Shown one piece after another: positions 52,042 to 60,657 of a stretch of DNA of 64,000 bases. Made by a program: the position numbers and the translations under genes. A model generated the notes under the pieces. It was not told where the DNA came from, ran no database searches, and saw nothing but the letters and a program-made list of their open reading frames with translations. Position 1 is the first letter of the stretch, and each line of letters opens with the position of its first letter. The stretch comes from Arthrobacter sp. KBS0702 (GTDB taxonomy: Bacteria; Actinomycetota; Actinomycetes; Actinomycetales; Micrococcaceae): positions 1,612,001 to 1,676,000 of the forward strand of contig NZ_CP042172.1 in assembly GCF_005937985.2 (NCBI RefSeq). The letters run 5' to 3'.

Positions 52042-52073
52042 GGCCGCGCACTCTCCTCAACCAGTGCGCGGCC
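52042..52073. terminator. Hairpin after the CDP-alcohol phosphatidyltransferase gene
   Basis: GGCCGCGCACT (52042-52052) pairs exactly with AGTGCGCGGCC (52063-52073). A second, shorter palindrome (GCCGGACA/TGTCCGGC) overlaps at 52071-52088. It lies about 40 bp beyond the minus-strand stop at 52112. Confidence 0.7.
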
Positions 52074-52111
52074 GGACACATGTCCGGCGTCCGTGTGGGG
52101 GCACCTTCCGT

Positions 52112-52861
52112 TCAACTGCCGAGGGTGCCTGCGGTTCCGGCGGCCACAGGCTCCGCAGGGCCCCTCCGTTCCAGCACGGCGACGTCGCGGCCGAACGAGA
52201 ACAGCAGCAGGGCAAGGGCCGCGAACAGGACGCCTGCCGCCGGAACCGCCGGAATGCCGGGCGTCAGCGCCAGCAACAAGGTGCACGGCTGGAAAGCGCC
52301 GATTGCCTTGCGGGCCCGGGAGGGCGGAAGCGTCTTCCTCAAGGCCGGGCGAAACCGGCCGGCGGCGGCAAAAGCGTAGTACAGCAGGCCGATCAGGAGC
52401 ACCCACGGCCCGACGACCGCCGCGGCGGCGCAGGACAGCACGAGCGTCAGCGCCGCATCCGTTTCGGTGTCCAGCCGCGCGCCGGCGTCGGAGGCGGAGC
52501 GGGTGCGCCGTGCCACCGGGCCATCGACGGCGTCCAGCGCCATCGCCATGGCACCGAGGAGGACCAGGAGGGTGGCCGGGAGTTGCCAGCCCAGGAGGCC
52601 TGTGACGGTCAGCACCGCACAGCAGGCCGTCAGTACGGCCCGGACCAGGGTGACGCGGTCAGCCGGGCTGCACACCCGGGGCTTGCGTTGCAGGATGGAC
52701 CCGGCCGTGAGGAGCAAGACCGTGGCGCCGGCGCCGACGGCCAGGACCCCGGAGATCGGGGCGGGGGCGTGGAGGGAGGCGAGCCATCCACCCGCGACGA
52801 AGTAAGCGGCCGCGGCGGCCGCCACGTCGGCCGTCGCACGGCGGGGTGTTCTCTTTGGCAT
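52112..52861 (-). CDS. CDP-alcohol phosphatidyltransferase family membrane protein
   Basis: 249 residues with about six membrane helices. The catalytic signature DxxDGxxAR-x8-GxxxDxxxD is seen in MALDAVDGPVARRTRSASDA followed by GARLDTETD, near residues 108-135. The enzyme transfers a phosphatidyl group from CDP-diacylglycerol to an alcohol such as inositol phosphate, glycerol phosphate or serine; the acceptor is not deducible. ATG 52861 has GAGG five bases upstream. It is transcribed alone or with the membrane gene 83 bp upstream. Confidence 0.88.
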   Translation of the reverse strand: MPKRTPRRATADVAAAAAAYFVAGGWLASLHAPAPISGVLAVGAGATVLLLTAGSILQRKPRVCSPADRVTLVRAVLTACCAVLTVTGLLGWQLPATLLVLLGAMAMALDAVDGPVARRTRSASDAGARLDTETDAALTLVLSCAAAAVVGPWVLLIGLLYYAFAAAGRFRPALRKTLPPSRARKAIGAFQPCTLLLALTPGIPAVPAAGVLFAALALLLFSFGRDVAVLERRGPAEPVAAGTAGTLGS

Positions 52862-52944
52862 CGGCACCTCGCCCCCATGCTAACAACGAGCCGTTCGTGA
52901 CGGAGTCGGACACGGGACAGGCGCGTGACGGACGCCGGCGGCCG

Positions 52945-53397
52945 TCAGCGCACCGGCCGGCGGCGGGGAGTCCGCCGCGTCCGTGCCAGGCCGATGCCGG
53001 CGAGGACTGCCCCGGCGCCCTCGGCGACGGCGCTTGCTGCCTTCTCGAAGTACCAGACGGGCTCGTACATGGCCGGGAACGGGCCGAAGGCGGGCAGGTC
53101 CACGTAGCGGTAGAACACGACGGCGGCGAAGGCGCTGAGCGCCACGAGCAGGGCGAAGGCGTAGGCGGCCCGGCTGCCGCGAAGCAGCACGGCGAGGGCG
53201 GCCAACGCGGCCGCGGCGGATTCGAGCAGGAACAGGGTCCCCTGGCCGATGCCTTGCGGGGATCCGGCCTGGTAACCGGGGGCGAGATGGATGTGCACCC
53301 CGGCGTCCACGAGCAGGGCCGCCGCCGTAAGCGCCCGCAGGCCGAGGTCCCGGGCCCGTCCCCGGTCCAGTGCGCCGCGGCTGATTGGCACGCTCAC
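52945..53397 (-). CDS. Small integral membrane protein, 150 aa, family unknown
   Basis: Four hydrophobic helices are visible: LRALTAAALLVDAGVHIHLA, FLLESAAAALAALAVLL, AYAFALLVALSAFAAVVFY and KAASAVAEGAGAVLAGIGLA, with a basic tail (RTRRTPRRRPVR). Conserved-looking HIHLAPGY at the end of helix 1 may be functional. The start ATG overlaps the stop of the cupredoxin gene by 4 bp, so a role linked to the copper protein is likely; the nature of that role is unknown. Confidence 0.75.
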   Translation of the reverse strand: MSVPISRGALDRGRARDLGLRALTAAALLVDAGVHIHLAPGYQAGSPQGIGQGTLFLLESAAAALAALAVLLRGSRAAYAFALLVALSAFAAVVFYRYVDLPAFGPFPAMYEPVWYFEKAASAVAEGAGAVLAGIGLARTRRTPRRRPVR

Positions 53398-53765
53398 CTG
53401 ACCGTCAGCGTTCCGTGCATATTGGGGTGGTAGCGGCAGTGATAGGCGTACGTTCCGGGTTTGGACGGTGCGGTGAACGTGGCCGTGCCGCCGCTGCCTT
53501 TGACCTCGACGTCGAACGCCGAGCCGTCATCGGCGCTGACGGTGTGCTCAGCGCTGTCCATGTTCGTCACGGTCAGTGCGGCTCCGGCGGGGACCACCAG
53601 CGGCGCCCCGTAGCCGAAGTCGCGGATGGTGATGGCCGTCGCCGCGCTTGCTGAGGTGGCGCTTGCGGCAGGGGAGGCAGTTGATCCGCCTCCCGGGGCG
53701 CAACCTGCCGCTCCCAGCAGGACCGCCGCCAGCAGCAGCGTGACGCGTGCATTTCCTGTGTTCAT
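53394..53765 (-). CDS. Cupredoxin-domain lipoprotein
   Basis: 123 residues. A lipoprotein signal (MNTGNARVTLLLAAVLLGAA then GC, lipobox LGAAGC with Cys22) is followed by a Ser/Ala linker and a plastocyanin-like domain. The type 1 copper ligands are His in SAEHTVSADD and Cys, His and Met in YAYHCRYHPNMHGTL. It should be an extracellular, membrane-anchored electron carrier or copper-binding protein. It leads a two-gene unit with the four-helix membrane protein. Confidence 0.92.
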   Translation of the reverse strand: MNTGNARVTLLLAAVLLGAAGCAPGGGSTASPAASATSASAATAITIRDFGYGAPLVVPAGAALTVTNMDSAEHTVSADDGSAFDVEVKGSGGTATFTAPSKPGTYAYHCRYHPNMHGTLTVR

Positions 53766-53796
53766 GGCGCAAACCCCTTGTCCCGGCGCGACCCGG

Positions 53797-53842
53797 TTGG
53801 TGGCTCTGGCGTTTCGTGGCTTTGGAGTTTCGTGGCTCTGGC
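53797..53842. repeat. Tandem 16-bp repeats before the cupredoxin gene
   Basis: On the minus strand the unit AGCCACGAAACTCCAA is repeated as AGCCACGAAACGCCAG and then as a partial AGCCACC. It lies 32-77 bp upstream of the cupredoxin start, in the promoter zone, and could hold regulator sites, for example for a copper sensor. Confidence 0.5.
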
Positions 53843-53925
53843 AGTGAAGCTGCCTGATCCAATTTTCCTCCCGGTGCGGGCAAATGACACCTCCCTGTGG
53901 CGCCCGACCGTGACCGAAGATCTTC

Positions 53926-54004
53926 CGGGGCGCCGGGCGTCGGCGTCGGGGCGTCTGGGGGCCGGGTGGCCGGGTGTGGCGGGAGAGGGTGTGGCAGGGT
54001 AGTG
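53926..54004 (+). other. G-rich tract upstream of dedA
   Basis: About 80 bases are dominated by runs of G (GGGGCG, GGGGGCCGGG, GGGTGTGGCGGGAGAGGGTG) on the plus strand with very few A or C runs. The four-run spacing would allow G-quadruplex formation. It ends 36 bp before the dedA start. Confidence 0.45.
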
Positions 54005-54039
54005 GATGACCCGAGTCCTGCCGCGCCCGAGGAGTCCGA

Positions 54040-54717
54040 ATGATGTCCGTGCCCGTCTTGGTGCCGATAACTGCCCAGTCGCAGGATCTGACCGGAATCG
54101 TCGGGTTTGCGGCCCGCGCCATCGATGCCCTGGGGGAATGGGGCGTCGGGCTGTTTACCCTGGCAGAAACAGTCTTCCCGCCGATCCCCAGCGAGGTCAT
54201 CCTGCCGCTGGCCGGATTCCTCACCCGCCAGGGTTCCATGAACCTGCTCCTCGTTTTCCTCACCAGTACCCTCGGCGCCTACGTAGGGGCGTTGCTGCTC
54301 TATTGGCTCGGCGCCCGCCTGGGGCTGGAGCGGTCCATCCGCTGGCTGTCCCGGCTGCCACTGGTAGACCGCGAGGATTTCGAGAAGGCCGCGCACTGGT
54401 TTGACCGCCACGGCAAGCCCGCGATCTTTTTCGGCCGGCTGATCCCCGGGGTGCGCAGCCTGATCAGCCTTCCTGCCGGTGCCCAGAAAATGAACATGCT
54501 CAGCTTCAGCCTCTTCACGGTAGCCGGGAGCGGGCTGTGGAACGGGCTCCTGATCGGCCTGGGCGCCGTGCTCGGAGCCCAGTATGAGCTGATCGAGCAA
54601 TACTCGCGGTATCTTAATTACGCCGTCTACGTCGCCATCGCCGCCCTGGTGGCTTGGTTTGTCGCCAGGGCCCTGCGTCGGCGGAAATCAGGCAGCAGCA
54701 CCTCGGCAGGCAAATAG
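54040..54717 (+). CDS. DedA family membrane protein
   Basis: 225 residues with about five membrane segments. The family-defining loop F-x-R-x-x-P-x-x-R is FFGRLIPGVRSLISLPAGAQ near residues 128-147, and the acidic entry motif is ETVFPPIPSEVILPLAGFL near 45. DedA proteins are proton-dependent lipid flippases or carriers affecting envelope integrity. ATG 54040 follows GAGGAGTCCGA. The C-terminus is positively charged (RRRKSGSSTSAGK). Confidence 0.93.
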   Translation: MMSVPVLVPITAQSQDLTGIVGFAARAIDALGEWGVGLFTLAETVFPPIPSEVILPLAGFLTRQGSMNLLLVFLTSTLGAYVGALLLYWLGARLGLERSIRWLSRLPLVDREDFEKAAHWFDRHGKPAIFFGRLIPGVRSLISLPAGAQKMNMLSFSLFTVAGSGLWNGLLIGLGAVLGAQYELIEQYSRYLNYAVYVAIAALVAWFVARALRRRKSGSSTSAGK

Positions 54718-55090
54718 GGCCGCCGTCCCCCTTCCCTTTCCGGGCCCGCGGCTGCGCTCCGGCTACGTGATTGGCGAGTCTGCGAAAGTTGCAGGTGAGG
54801 TTCCGCGAATACTTGAAGCGGCCCTGTTTCCCTGGTCGGCCTACTTGGCCCGGAGCGCGATTACTTACATATCTGCTCCCGCGCTTACTCAACGGTACTG
54901 GCCCCGGTACCCGTCTTTCATTCCCCCGAAAATCGGGTAGTTTCCCTGCTTGTTGCCCAATGTTCATCGTGTCACGGTGGCTTTATGGGGTCGGCTAGAA
55001 CAGGGGTTTCAGCCCGCACTGTTCCGTCTCTACTTCGGCCTTTGAATGACGCGATTTAAATCGTTTTACCTGGGGAAATCGGAGAACATC
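54718..55090. other. Intergenic region before the BTAD regulator
   Basis: No gene with coding character is seen. Base composition drops to about half AT near 54960-55080, where promoter elements are expected. Two inverted stretches, GGTACTGGCCCCGGTACC near 54892-54909 and CCCGAAAATCGGG near 54926-54938, could be operators or small hairpins. Confidence 0.4.
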
Positions 55091-56023
55091 GTGAACAATT
55101 TGCCGGGAGCAACACCATCGATATCCGTTCGACTCTTTGGATCATTGGAAATCCGCCGCGACGGCATGGCGCTCACCGCCGCGGATCTGGGCGGGTGCAA
55201 ACCCCGGCACATTCTTGAGATTCTCCTGCTGAATCTGGGCACCCCGGTCTCCAAAACCCGCCTGATCGAAATCCTCTGGGGTCCAAGTGCCAGCGACGGG
55301 GCCGTGGCCACCCTGGAGAGCTACGTCAGCGGCATCCGCCGCGCGATTCAGCCGGGACAGACCAAGACAGGGCCGCTCCGCACCGCCAACAGCGGATATG
55401 TGCTGGATCCGCAGCTCGTGGACTTGGACCTTTCCCGCTTCCGCAGCCTGCTCCGCGCCGCAAACCTTGCGGCGCCGGCCGATGCGTATCCGCTCCTGCT
55501 CGAGGCGCTGGAACTCTCCGCCGAGCCGCTCCTCGGATTCGAACTCGTTGCCGACTGGGCCGAAGAGGCCCGCGCGCGCCACGCCGCCGAACGTGTCGCT
55601 GCGATGATCTTCGCTGCCGAGACTGCATCCTTCCTGGAACGGTACGACGAGGCCATCCGCTGGGCGCAGGTCGCTATCCGGGCGGAGCCGCTCAATGAGC
55701 GGGCGTGGACGGTTCTGGTGACGGCGTACGAACTTGCCGGACTGCCGGTCGAGGGCCTGTCAGCCTATGACCGTTGCCGCCGCCTCTTTGACCGCGACTT
55801 GGCTTGCTCGCCGGGTCCTGCCCTCCAGGCGGTGCATCTGAGGCTCCTCCGGCAGCGTGCAGAGGCAAACACTGAACTCTCCGAAGTGCTCGCGGCCCTG
55901 CTCTTCCTCGGCGAGAGGCTGCAGGGTGCCGGACCGCAACGCCTGGCGTCCGACGACCGGCTGCATGAGAACGCCGGGCGGATTCTGGATTCATTTCTCC
56001 AGCGGGTCCGCGCGGCCGTCTGA
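55091..56023 (+). CDS. BTAD-domain transcriptional regulator (AfsR/SARP-like, stand-alone)
   Basis: 310 residues from GTG 55091, which has GGAG six bases upstream; ATG 55046 has none. The N-terminal OmpR-type winged helix runs from ISVRLFGSLEIRRDGMALTA to GYVLDPQLVDLDLSRFRSLL, with KPRHILEILLLNLGTPVSKTRLIEILW as its core. The bacterial transcriptional activation domain follows (ADAYPLLLEALELSAEPLLG, then NERAWTVLVTAYELAGLPVE). It has no ATPase or TPR sensor domain. Members activate secondary metabolism or other regulons; no biosynthetic cluster is adjacent. Confidence 0.9.
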   Translation: MNNLPGATPSISVRLFGSLEIRRDGMALTAADLGGCKPRHILEILLLNLGTPVSKTRLIEILWGPSASDGAVATLESYVSGIRRAIQPGQTKTGPLRTANSGYVLDPQLVDLDLSRFRSLLRAANLAAPADAYPLLLEALELSAEPLLGFELVADWAEEARARHAAERVAAMIFAAETASFLERYDEAIRWAQVAIRAEPLNERAWTVLVTAYELAGLPVEGLSAYDRCRRLFDRDLACSPGPALQAVHLRLLRQRAEANTELSEVLAALLFLGERLQGAGPQRLASDDRLHENAGRILDSFLQRVRAAV

Positions 56024-56078
56024 CGGGCGACGAACCCCGCGCCACAGACCGCGCGGCGCGCACGGCGGCGGGCAGCCG

Positions 56079-57371
56079 TCAGCCCGCCCTCACCACGGGA
56101 AGCTCGTCCCAGTGCGTCGTGTAGCGCGGCGACAGCATGTCGCGCTTCATCGTCCAGTCCGGGCCGCCGCGGATTCCGGCGTGACCCAGGCCAATGGAAC
56201 CCCGGCCGTATTTGCGGCTGACCTCTTCCAGCAGCGGACCGATGCCGCGTTCCTCGTGGGGGTTCTCAAAGACAGCCAGCGGCGCCTGGCGGGCCGTCGG
56301 GCGCAGGTCCGTGACCATGATGCCGGCCCGCGCGTACTTCATGCCGCCGTCGATCCGGGGGAGCAGGGCATAGGACGCCCGGGCCAGCAGCACCGGATCC
56401 GCGGTGGGCATTGGCAGCCGAACACAGACCGAGGGATGCGAGCTGTCCCGGGGGTTGTAGTAGGACGTAGCAGCGAAGGCGGTAAGGACAGACGCCTGCA
56501 GCTCGTGCCTGGCGAGCCTGGCGCTGGCTTGCTGCGCATAAACGCCGAGGACCTGGCGCATTCCGGCCGCCGTGCTGATCGGGGTGGCGAAAGACCGGCT
56601 GACGATCAGCTGGTCTCGGCCGACGCGCTCCTCTTCAAGCGGGATGCACGGTGTGCCCTGGAGCTCCAGGACGGTGCGCATCAGCACCACCGAGAAGCGG
56701 TCCCTGATTCTGATCGGGTCCGCCCGGGCCAGGTCCAGTACGCTTCGGATGCCCATTCCGTTGAGGCGCTTGGTGAGCCGGGTGGCGACACCCCAGAGCT
56801 CGATCACGGACAGGCGGGCCATCAGGTGATCCCGCCTGTCCGCGGGAACGGAGTCCCAATGGCAGACGCCGTCAAAGTCCGGGTTGTGCTTGGCCCACTT
56901 GTTGGCCAGCTTCGCAAGGGTCTTGGTGCCGGCGATGCCCACGCAGACTGGAACGCCGACGTTCCGGCGTACCGCCGTCTTCATGGCGTGGCCGAGCCGC
57001 AGCAGCTCCTCCGGAGCGCCCCGTACGCCAAGGAATGCCTCGTCGATGCTGTACACCTCTAACCAGGCCGAATACCGCCCCAGGAGCTCCATCACACGGG
57101 CGCTGATGTCCCCGTAGAGCTCGTAGTTACTGGACTTGGCCACCAGCCCCCACTCCTTGGCCCGCGGGGCGATCTTGAACCAGGGTTCTCCGAGGGGGAT
57201 GCCAAGGGCCTTGGCTTCGGGCGAGCGGGTGACCGCGCAACCGTCGTTGTTCGACAGCACCACCACAGGACGGCCCTCCAGCGAGGGGTCGAAGGCCCGT
57301 TCGGCGCTGGCGTAGAAGCAGTTGACGTCCACGAGGGCGATGCTGCCGCGGCCTGCCTGGGTTTCAGGCAT
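56079..57371 (-). CDS. umuC: UmuC-like Y-family DNA polymerase (error-prone polymerase V subunit)
   Basis: 430 residues from ATG 57371. [20 protein letters not shown] gives the first metal-binding Asp, YSIDEAFLG the SIDE motif with catalytic Asp-Glu near 110, and [20 protein letters not shown] the palm. The thumb HhH ([17 protein letters not shown]) and little finger are complete, and the UmuC-specific C-terminal zone is present. It performs translesion synthesis with the UmuD-like protein encoded just upstream. GTG 57398 would overlap umuD by 19 bp; the chosen start follows umuD by 8 bp. Confidence 0.94.
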   Translation of the reverse strand: MPETQAGRGSIALVDVNCFYASAERAFDPSLEGRPVVVLSNNDGCAVTRSPEAKALGIPLGEPWFKIAPRAKEWGLVAKSSNYELYGDISARVMELLGRYSAWLEVYSIDEAFLGVRGAPEELLRLGHAMKTAVRRNVGVPVCVGIAGTKTLAKLANKWAKHNPDFDGVCHWDSVPADRRDHLMARLSVIELWGVATRLTKRLNGMGIRSVLDLARADPIRIRDRFSVVLMRTVLELQGTPCIPLEEERVGRDQLIVSRSFATPISTAAGMRQVLGVYAQQASARLARHELQASVLTAFAATSYYNPRDSSHPSVCVRLPMPTADPVLLARASYALLPRIDGGMKYARAGIMVTDLRPTARQAPLAVFENPHEERGIGPLLEEVSRKYGRGSIGLGHAGIRGGPDWTMKRDMLSPRYTTHWDELPVVRAG

Positions 57372-57379
57372 GCAGCGGC

Positions 57380-57811
57380 TCAGACATGGTGGAGGCACCG
57401 GGTGGCGACGCCCCAGATGACGAGGTCGGCGAGGGCGGGCACCCGGATGTCGGGGTAGCGCGGGTTGTCCGCCTGCAGGACCACCCCGCGAGCCGTCAGG
57501 CGGAGGCGCTTGACGGTGAGTTCGCCGTCGAGGACGGCGACGACGACGCTCCCGTCGCGGGGTTCCAGCGCCCGGTTGACGATAAGTTCGTCGCCGTCGC
57601 TGATGCCGGCGCCCTCCATCGAGTCCCCGGACACCCTCACCACGTAGGTGCTGGTGATGTCCTTGATGAGGTGTTCATTGAGGTCGATCCTGCCGTCAAA
57701 GTAGTCCTGGGCCGGCGACGGATAGCCTGCGGCGACCGGCACCGGCGAGATCAGCACCGACAGTAGGGAAGAGCCCGCATCTATCACGCGCGGCCCGATG
57801 ATTACGCCCAC
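57380..57811 (-). CDS. umuD: UmuD-like LexA-type autoprotease (S24 family)
   Basis: 143 residues. The cleavage site is Ala-Gly in [15 protein letters not shown] near residues 28-29. Catalytic Ser is in [18 protein letters not shown] and Lys in [14 protein letters not shown]. There is no DNA-binding domain, which separates it from LexA. Self-cleavage on RecA filaments would give the active form that partners UmuC. It is first in the umuDC unit, 14 bp downstream of an SOS box. ATG 57811 is the only start supported by the box position. Confidence 0.94.
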   Translation of the reverse strand: MGVIIGPRVIDAGSSLLSVLISPVPVAAGYPSPAQDYFDGRIDLNEHLIKDITSTYVVRVSGDSMEGAGISDGDELIVNRALEPRDGSVVVAVLDGELTVKRLRLTARGVVLQADNPRYPDIRVPALADLVIWGVATRCLHHV

Positions 57812-57824
57812 AACACACCCTTAT

Positions 57825-57840
57825 TCGAACATATCTTCGA
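57825..57840. promoter_or_regulatory. LexA (SOS) box upstream of umuDC
   Basis: TCGAACATATCTTCGA matches the actinobacterial SOS consensus TCGAAC-N4-GTTCGA with one mismatch. It lies directly upstream of the umuD start, so LexA binding would shut off the operon until DNA damage. Confidence 0.85.
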
Positions 57841-57885
57841 ATCCAAGTGTAGCCCCGCGGACTGACAATGAACCGACCTTGCCTG

Positions 57886-58518
57886 TCAGCTGTGCGAAAA
57901 ATACCGAGTTGCCGGCCTGGTCCCCAGGAAAAGTAGGAGAGCGCCTGCCGCGATGAGAGCGCCGAATCCTCCAGCGATGAGACCAAGCATCACCCCCGGG
58001 GTCGTGTACCCCCACGCGTTCAGTGCGATGAAAGCTGCCACAACGAGCGAGATGAAGGCGAGGAGGCAACCAAGCATTGCGCGCAGCAATGGGCCGGACA
58101 ATGTATTGAGCCTGTGTTCGCTGGCCCTGATAACAAGCCGCAGTCCAATGACGGCCATGGCCTGCCAGCAGGCAATCGCGCACACTCCCCACATGATGGC
58201 GGGGACCGCGAGGGGCTCGACCTCCGGGAAGGCGGCAACCCCGCGCGCCACCGCTGCGGGCAGAAGCCACCCCTGCGCGCACACGGATAGGACCAGCAGG
58301 CTGACAAGCGCTGCCGTCAGCGCGAACGCGGTTCTACGGACCATCTCTTTCTCCTGCCGTTCTTTCTCCTGCCGCAGTTGGGTGCCGAACCGGGCCCCTG
58401 CCGTCCAAAGCTTTCGGTGAGTCAACCACGCCAGCTCAGGCTTGTCGATAAGGAGCAGATCGACCGACTCGCCCACGCCGGCACGTCCGGGCCCGCCGCC
58501 CGGGGTAGTGCGGTACAT
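57886..58518 (-). CDS. Membrane protein of unknown function, about 210 aa
   Basis: Four hydrophobic helices: AFALTAALVSLLVLSVCAQG, IMWGVCAIACWQAMAVIGL, AMLGCLLAFISLVVAAFIAL and MLGLIAGGFGALIAAGALLLF. The N-terminal 60 residues are cytoplasmic and charged (WTAGARFGTQLRQEKERQEK, a short coiled coil). The start is uncertain; ATG 58518 (MYRTTPGGGPGRAG) is one choice, and the true start may be at a later in-frame codon. No family recognised. Confidence 0.6.
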   Translation of the reverse strand: MYRTTPGGGPGRAGVGESVDLLLIDKPELAWLTHRKLWTAGARFGTQLRQEKERQEKEMVRRTAFALTAALVSLLVLSVCAQGWLLPAAVARGVAAFPEVEPLAVPAIMWGVCAIACWQAMAVIGLRLVIRASEHRLNTLSGPLLRAMLGCLLAFISLVVAAFIALNAWGYTTPGVMLGLIAGGFGALIAAGALLLFLGTRPATRYFSHS

Positions 58519-58720
58519 CCCGGAATAGCGCTCCGCGTGGGGGCCTTCACCGGCGGCGTCCCTGCAGGCCATCTGCGATGCACTGAACGGGATCGCACCC
58601 TCCTGGATGAGGCATTAAAGCCGCTGGGCGTGCCCTGAGGTGGTGTTGAAAGACGTGTCCGGCTTGCTAGGGTCAACCCTAATTGTCCCGCCCGTGAGAC
58701 TTCGCCCGAAGGGAAAAGCC

Positions 58721-59425
58721 GTGAAAGCCGACCACTATGACAGCTTCGCCGAGAGCTACGCCGCAGAGAACGAGGCCAGCCTGCTGAACGCCTACTACGA
58801 GCGGCCCGCGATGATCGCGCTCGCCGGCGACGTCGACGGCCACCGGGTCCTGGACGCAGGGTGCGGCTCCGGCCCCCTGTCCGCGGCGTTGAGCGCGAAG
58901 GGCGCGATCATGACCGGCTTCGACGCCAGCCCCGCGATGCTGGAATTGGCAAGACAGCGGTTGGGCGCAACCGCGGACCTGCACCTGGCCGACCTCAGCA
59001 AGCCGCTCCCGTTCGCCGATGACTCCTTCGACGACGTCGTCTCCTCCCTGGTCCTGCACTATCTGGAGGACTGGTCGGCACCGCTCGCCGAACTGCGTCG
59101 CGTGCTCAAGCCGGGCGGTCGACTGATCCTGTCGGTCAACCACCCGACCGTCAGCGTGGTCACCCAACCAGCCGAGGACTACTTCGTCATCCGGGAGTAC
59201 TCGGAGGATTACGAGTTCGACGGCGAGCCGGCGGTCCTGACCTTCTGGCACCGGCCGCTCAACGCTATGTTCAACGCTTTCACGTCGGCGGGGTACCGCG
59301 TCGCCACCGTGAGCGAACCCGAACCGGCTCCCGACACTCCGCGCGAACTCCTTCCGCCGCGCATCCTCAGCGGCGAGAAGTCGGCGTTCCTGTCCTTCAT
59401 CTTCTTCGTCCTCGAAGCAGACTAG
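58721..59425 (+). CDS. Class I SAM-dependent methyltransferase
   Basis: 234 residues. The SAM motif is HRVLDAGCGSGPLSAALSAKG near residues 43-63, followed by MTGFDASPAMLELARQRLGA and LPFADDSFDDVVSSLVLHYLEDWSAPLAELRRVLKPGGRLIL, the ubiE/Methyltransf_11 pattern. The substrate is unknown. GTG 58721 has AAGGG eight bases upstream; the frame before it is not coding. It stands apart from its neighbours. Confidence 0.92.
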   Translation: MKADHYDSFAESYAAENEASLLNAYYERPAMIALAGDVDGHRVLDAGCGSGPLSAALSAKGAIMTGFDASPAMLELARQRLGATADLHLADLSKPLPFADDSFDDVVSSLVLHYLEDWSAPLAELRRVLKPGGRLILSVNHPTVSVVTQPAEDYFVIREYSEDYEFDGEPAVLTFWHRPLNAMFNAFTSAGYRVATVSEPEPAPDTPRELLPPRILSGEKSAFLSFIFFVLEAD

Positions 59426-59610
59426 CTCGCCCCTGGACCCGCTCCGCCCGGTGGCGCCCTTGGATCTGGCATGGGGACGAAAGACGCCCCGATGCGGCTA
59501 GCCCGTGGCGCTGGCGCAGGACCTTCATGGCCGAGTTCGCTACTGGCCGGCACACCCGGGAAAACTTGCGACGGACATGGGACAACCCGACGCGGCCGCC
59601 GGCCGGCGGC

Positions 59611-60165
59611 TCACGCGCTGGTCGACGTCGTCCGGGGCGCGCCCGTTGAGGGTGTGTCGATCCAGTAGCGGCGCTTGCCGTTGCGGCTGTCCTCGTAGAC
59701 GCCGCCGTTCTTTTCGATAGTCGCCCGCGAGCCGGCATTGTCCTCATCGCAGGTGAGCAGGACCGGCGCGATTCCGAGGTCCCGGGCAATCGGCAGGGCA
59801 TCTGCCAGCGCCGCCGCCGCGTGGCCGCGGCGCCTCGCGGAAGGCCTCACGCTGTAGCCGATGTGGCCACCCTCGTTGAGAAGGAAATCGTTCAGTACGT
59901 GCCTGATGGCAAGTGAGCCGAGGAACGTGCCACCGTCCATGATCCACAAATACGTGCAGGGCACATAGCCCGGCTTCCGTGGGCTCTCGGGCAGCGCGTC
60001 CAGGAGGAGGGCCTCCACAAAGCGACCGAACGACTCCGCGTTCCGGAGCTCTTCCAAGGACCAGTCTTCCGCGCCCCCGCCGTCCCGGTGGGCGCCGTCG
60101 AACTCCGCGGATGCTTCCAACCAGGTGGAGTGGTAGCGGACGTCCGGAGCGATGAGGTGAGGCAT
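59611..60165 (-). CDS. GNAT family N-acetyltransferase
   Basis: 184 residues. WIMDGGTFLGSLAIRHVLNDF is the central strand pair, HIGYSVRPSARRRGHAAAAL near residues 120-139 the acetyl-CoA loop, and VLLTCDEDNAGSRATIEKNGGVYE the motif B strand-helix. It resembles RimJ/YjaB-like small-molecule acetyltransferases, without decisive substrate residues. The start ATG 60165 is followed by MPHLIAPDVRYHSTWLEAS, a common start in the group. Confidence 0.9.
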   Translation of the reverse strand: MPHLIAPDVRYHSTWLEASAEFDGAHRDGGGAEDWSLEELRNAESFGRFVEALLLDALPESPRKPGYVPCTYLWIMDGGTFLGSLAIRHVLNDFLLNEGGHIGYSVRPSARRRGHAAAALADALPIARDLGIAPVLLTCDEDNAGSRATIEKNGGVYEDSRNGKRRYWIDTPSTGAPRTTSTSA

Positions 60166-60227
60166 CCCAAGAGCCTAGTCGACGACGCTGCGGTTCCAGG
60201 CCATCGGCCCTGGTGCCACGCAGGCAC

Positions 60228-60644
60228 CTACAGCACGGCGCCGTTTCCGTGGGGGACCCGCGTGTGCAGATACCGGTTGGACGGCGGAAGCCACATCAGT
60301 ACGGTCCCGGCCATGACGGCCAGGTACGCCCACAGCGGTTCCGGGGTGGCGGCGGAGGCGACGGCGGCCGAGACGACGCCGGCCACCGCGGTTAGAGCAG
60401 TCCGGGCCATTCGGAGGCGGTACAGCATCAGGATCGGGAGGCCCATGGCGATGGCCGTGTAGGCGGCCAGTACGGCCAGGGTGCTGGACCCGAGCCAGCC
60501 GGAGTCCCTAACCTCTGCCGGCACGAACAGCGAGGGGACCAAGATCCCAGGCCCGGTCCACGCGCCGGGGACGAGCCAGCACAGCACACCTAGCAGCAGG
60601 GGGAGCGGCGTGGCCCTTCCCGGCGCCTGCAACCTACTCTTCAC
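60228..60644 (-). CDS. Small hypothetical membrane protein, 138 aa
   Basis: Helices LPLLLGVLCWLVPGAWTG, GSSTLAVLAAYTAIAMGLPILML, ALTAVAGVVSAAVASA and YLAVMAGTVLMWL make this a four-segment membrane protein. GTG 60644 was chosen to avoid overlap with the upstream YciO gene (stop 60658); a longer frame to 60698 would overlap it by 41 bp. No family recognised. It probably follows YciO on one transcript. Confidence 0.6.
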   Translation of the reverse strand: MKSRLQAPGRATPLPLLLGVLCWLVPGAWTGPGILVPSLFVPAEVRDSGWLGSSTLAVLAAYTAIAMGLPILMLYRLRMARTALTAVAGVVSAAVASAATPEPLWAYLAVMAGTVLMWLPPSNRYLHTRVPHGNGAVL

Positions 60645-60657
60645 CCGGCCATCGGCC

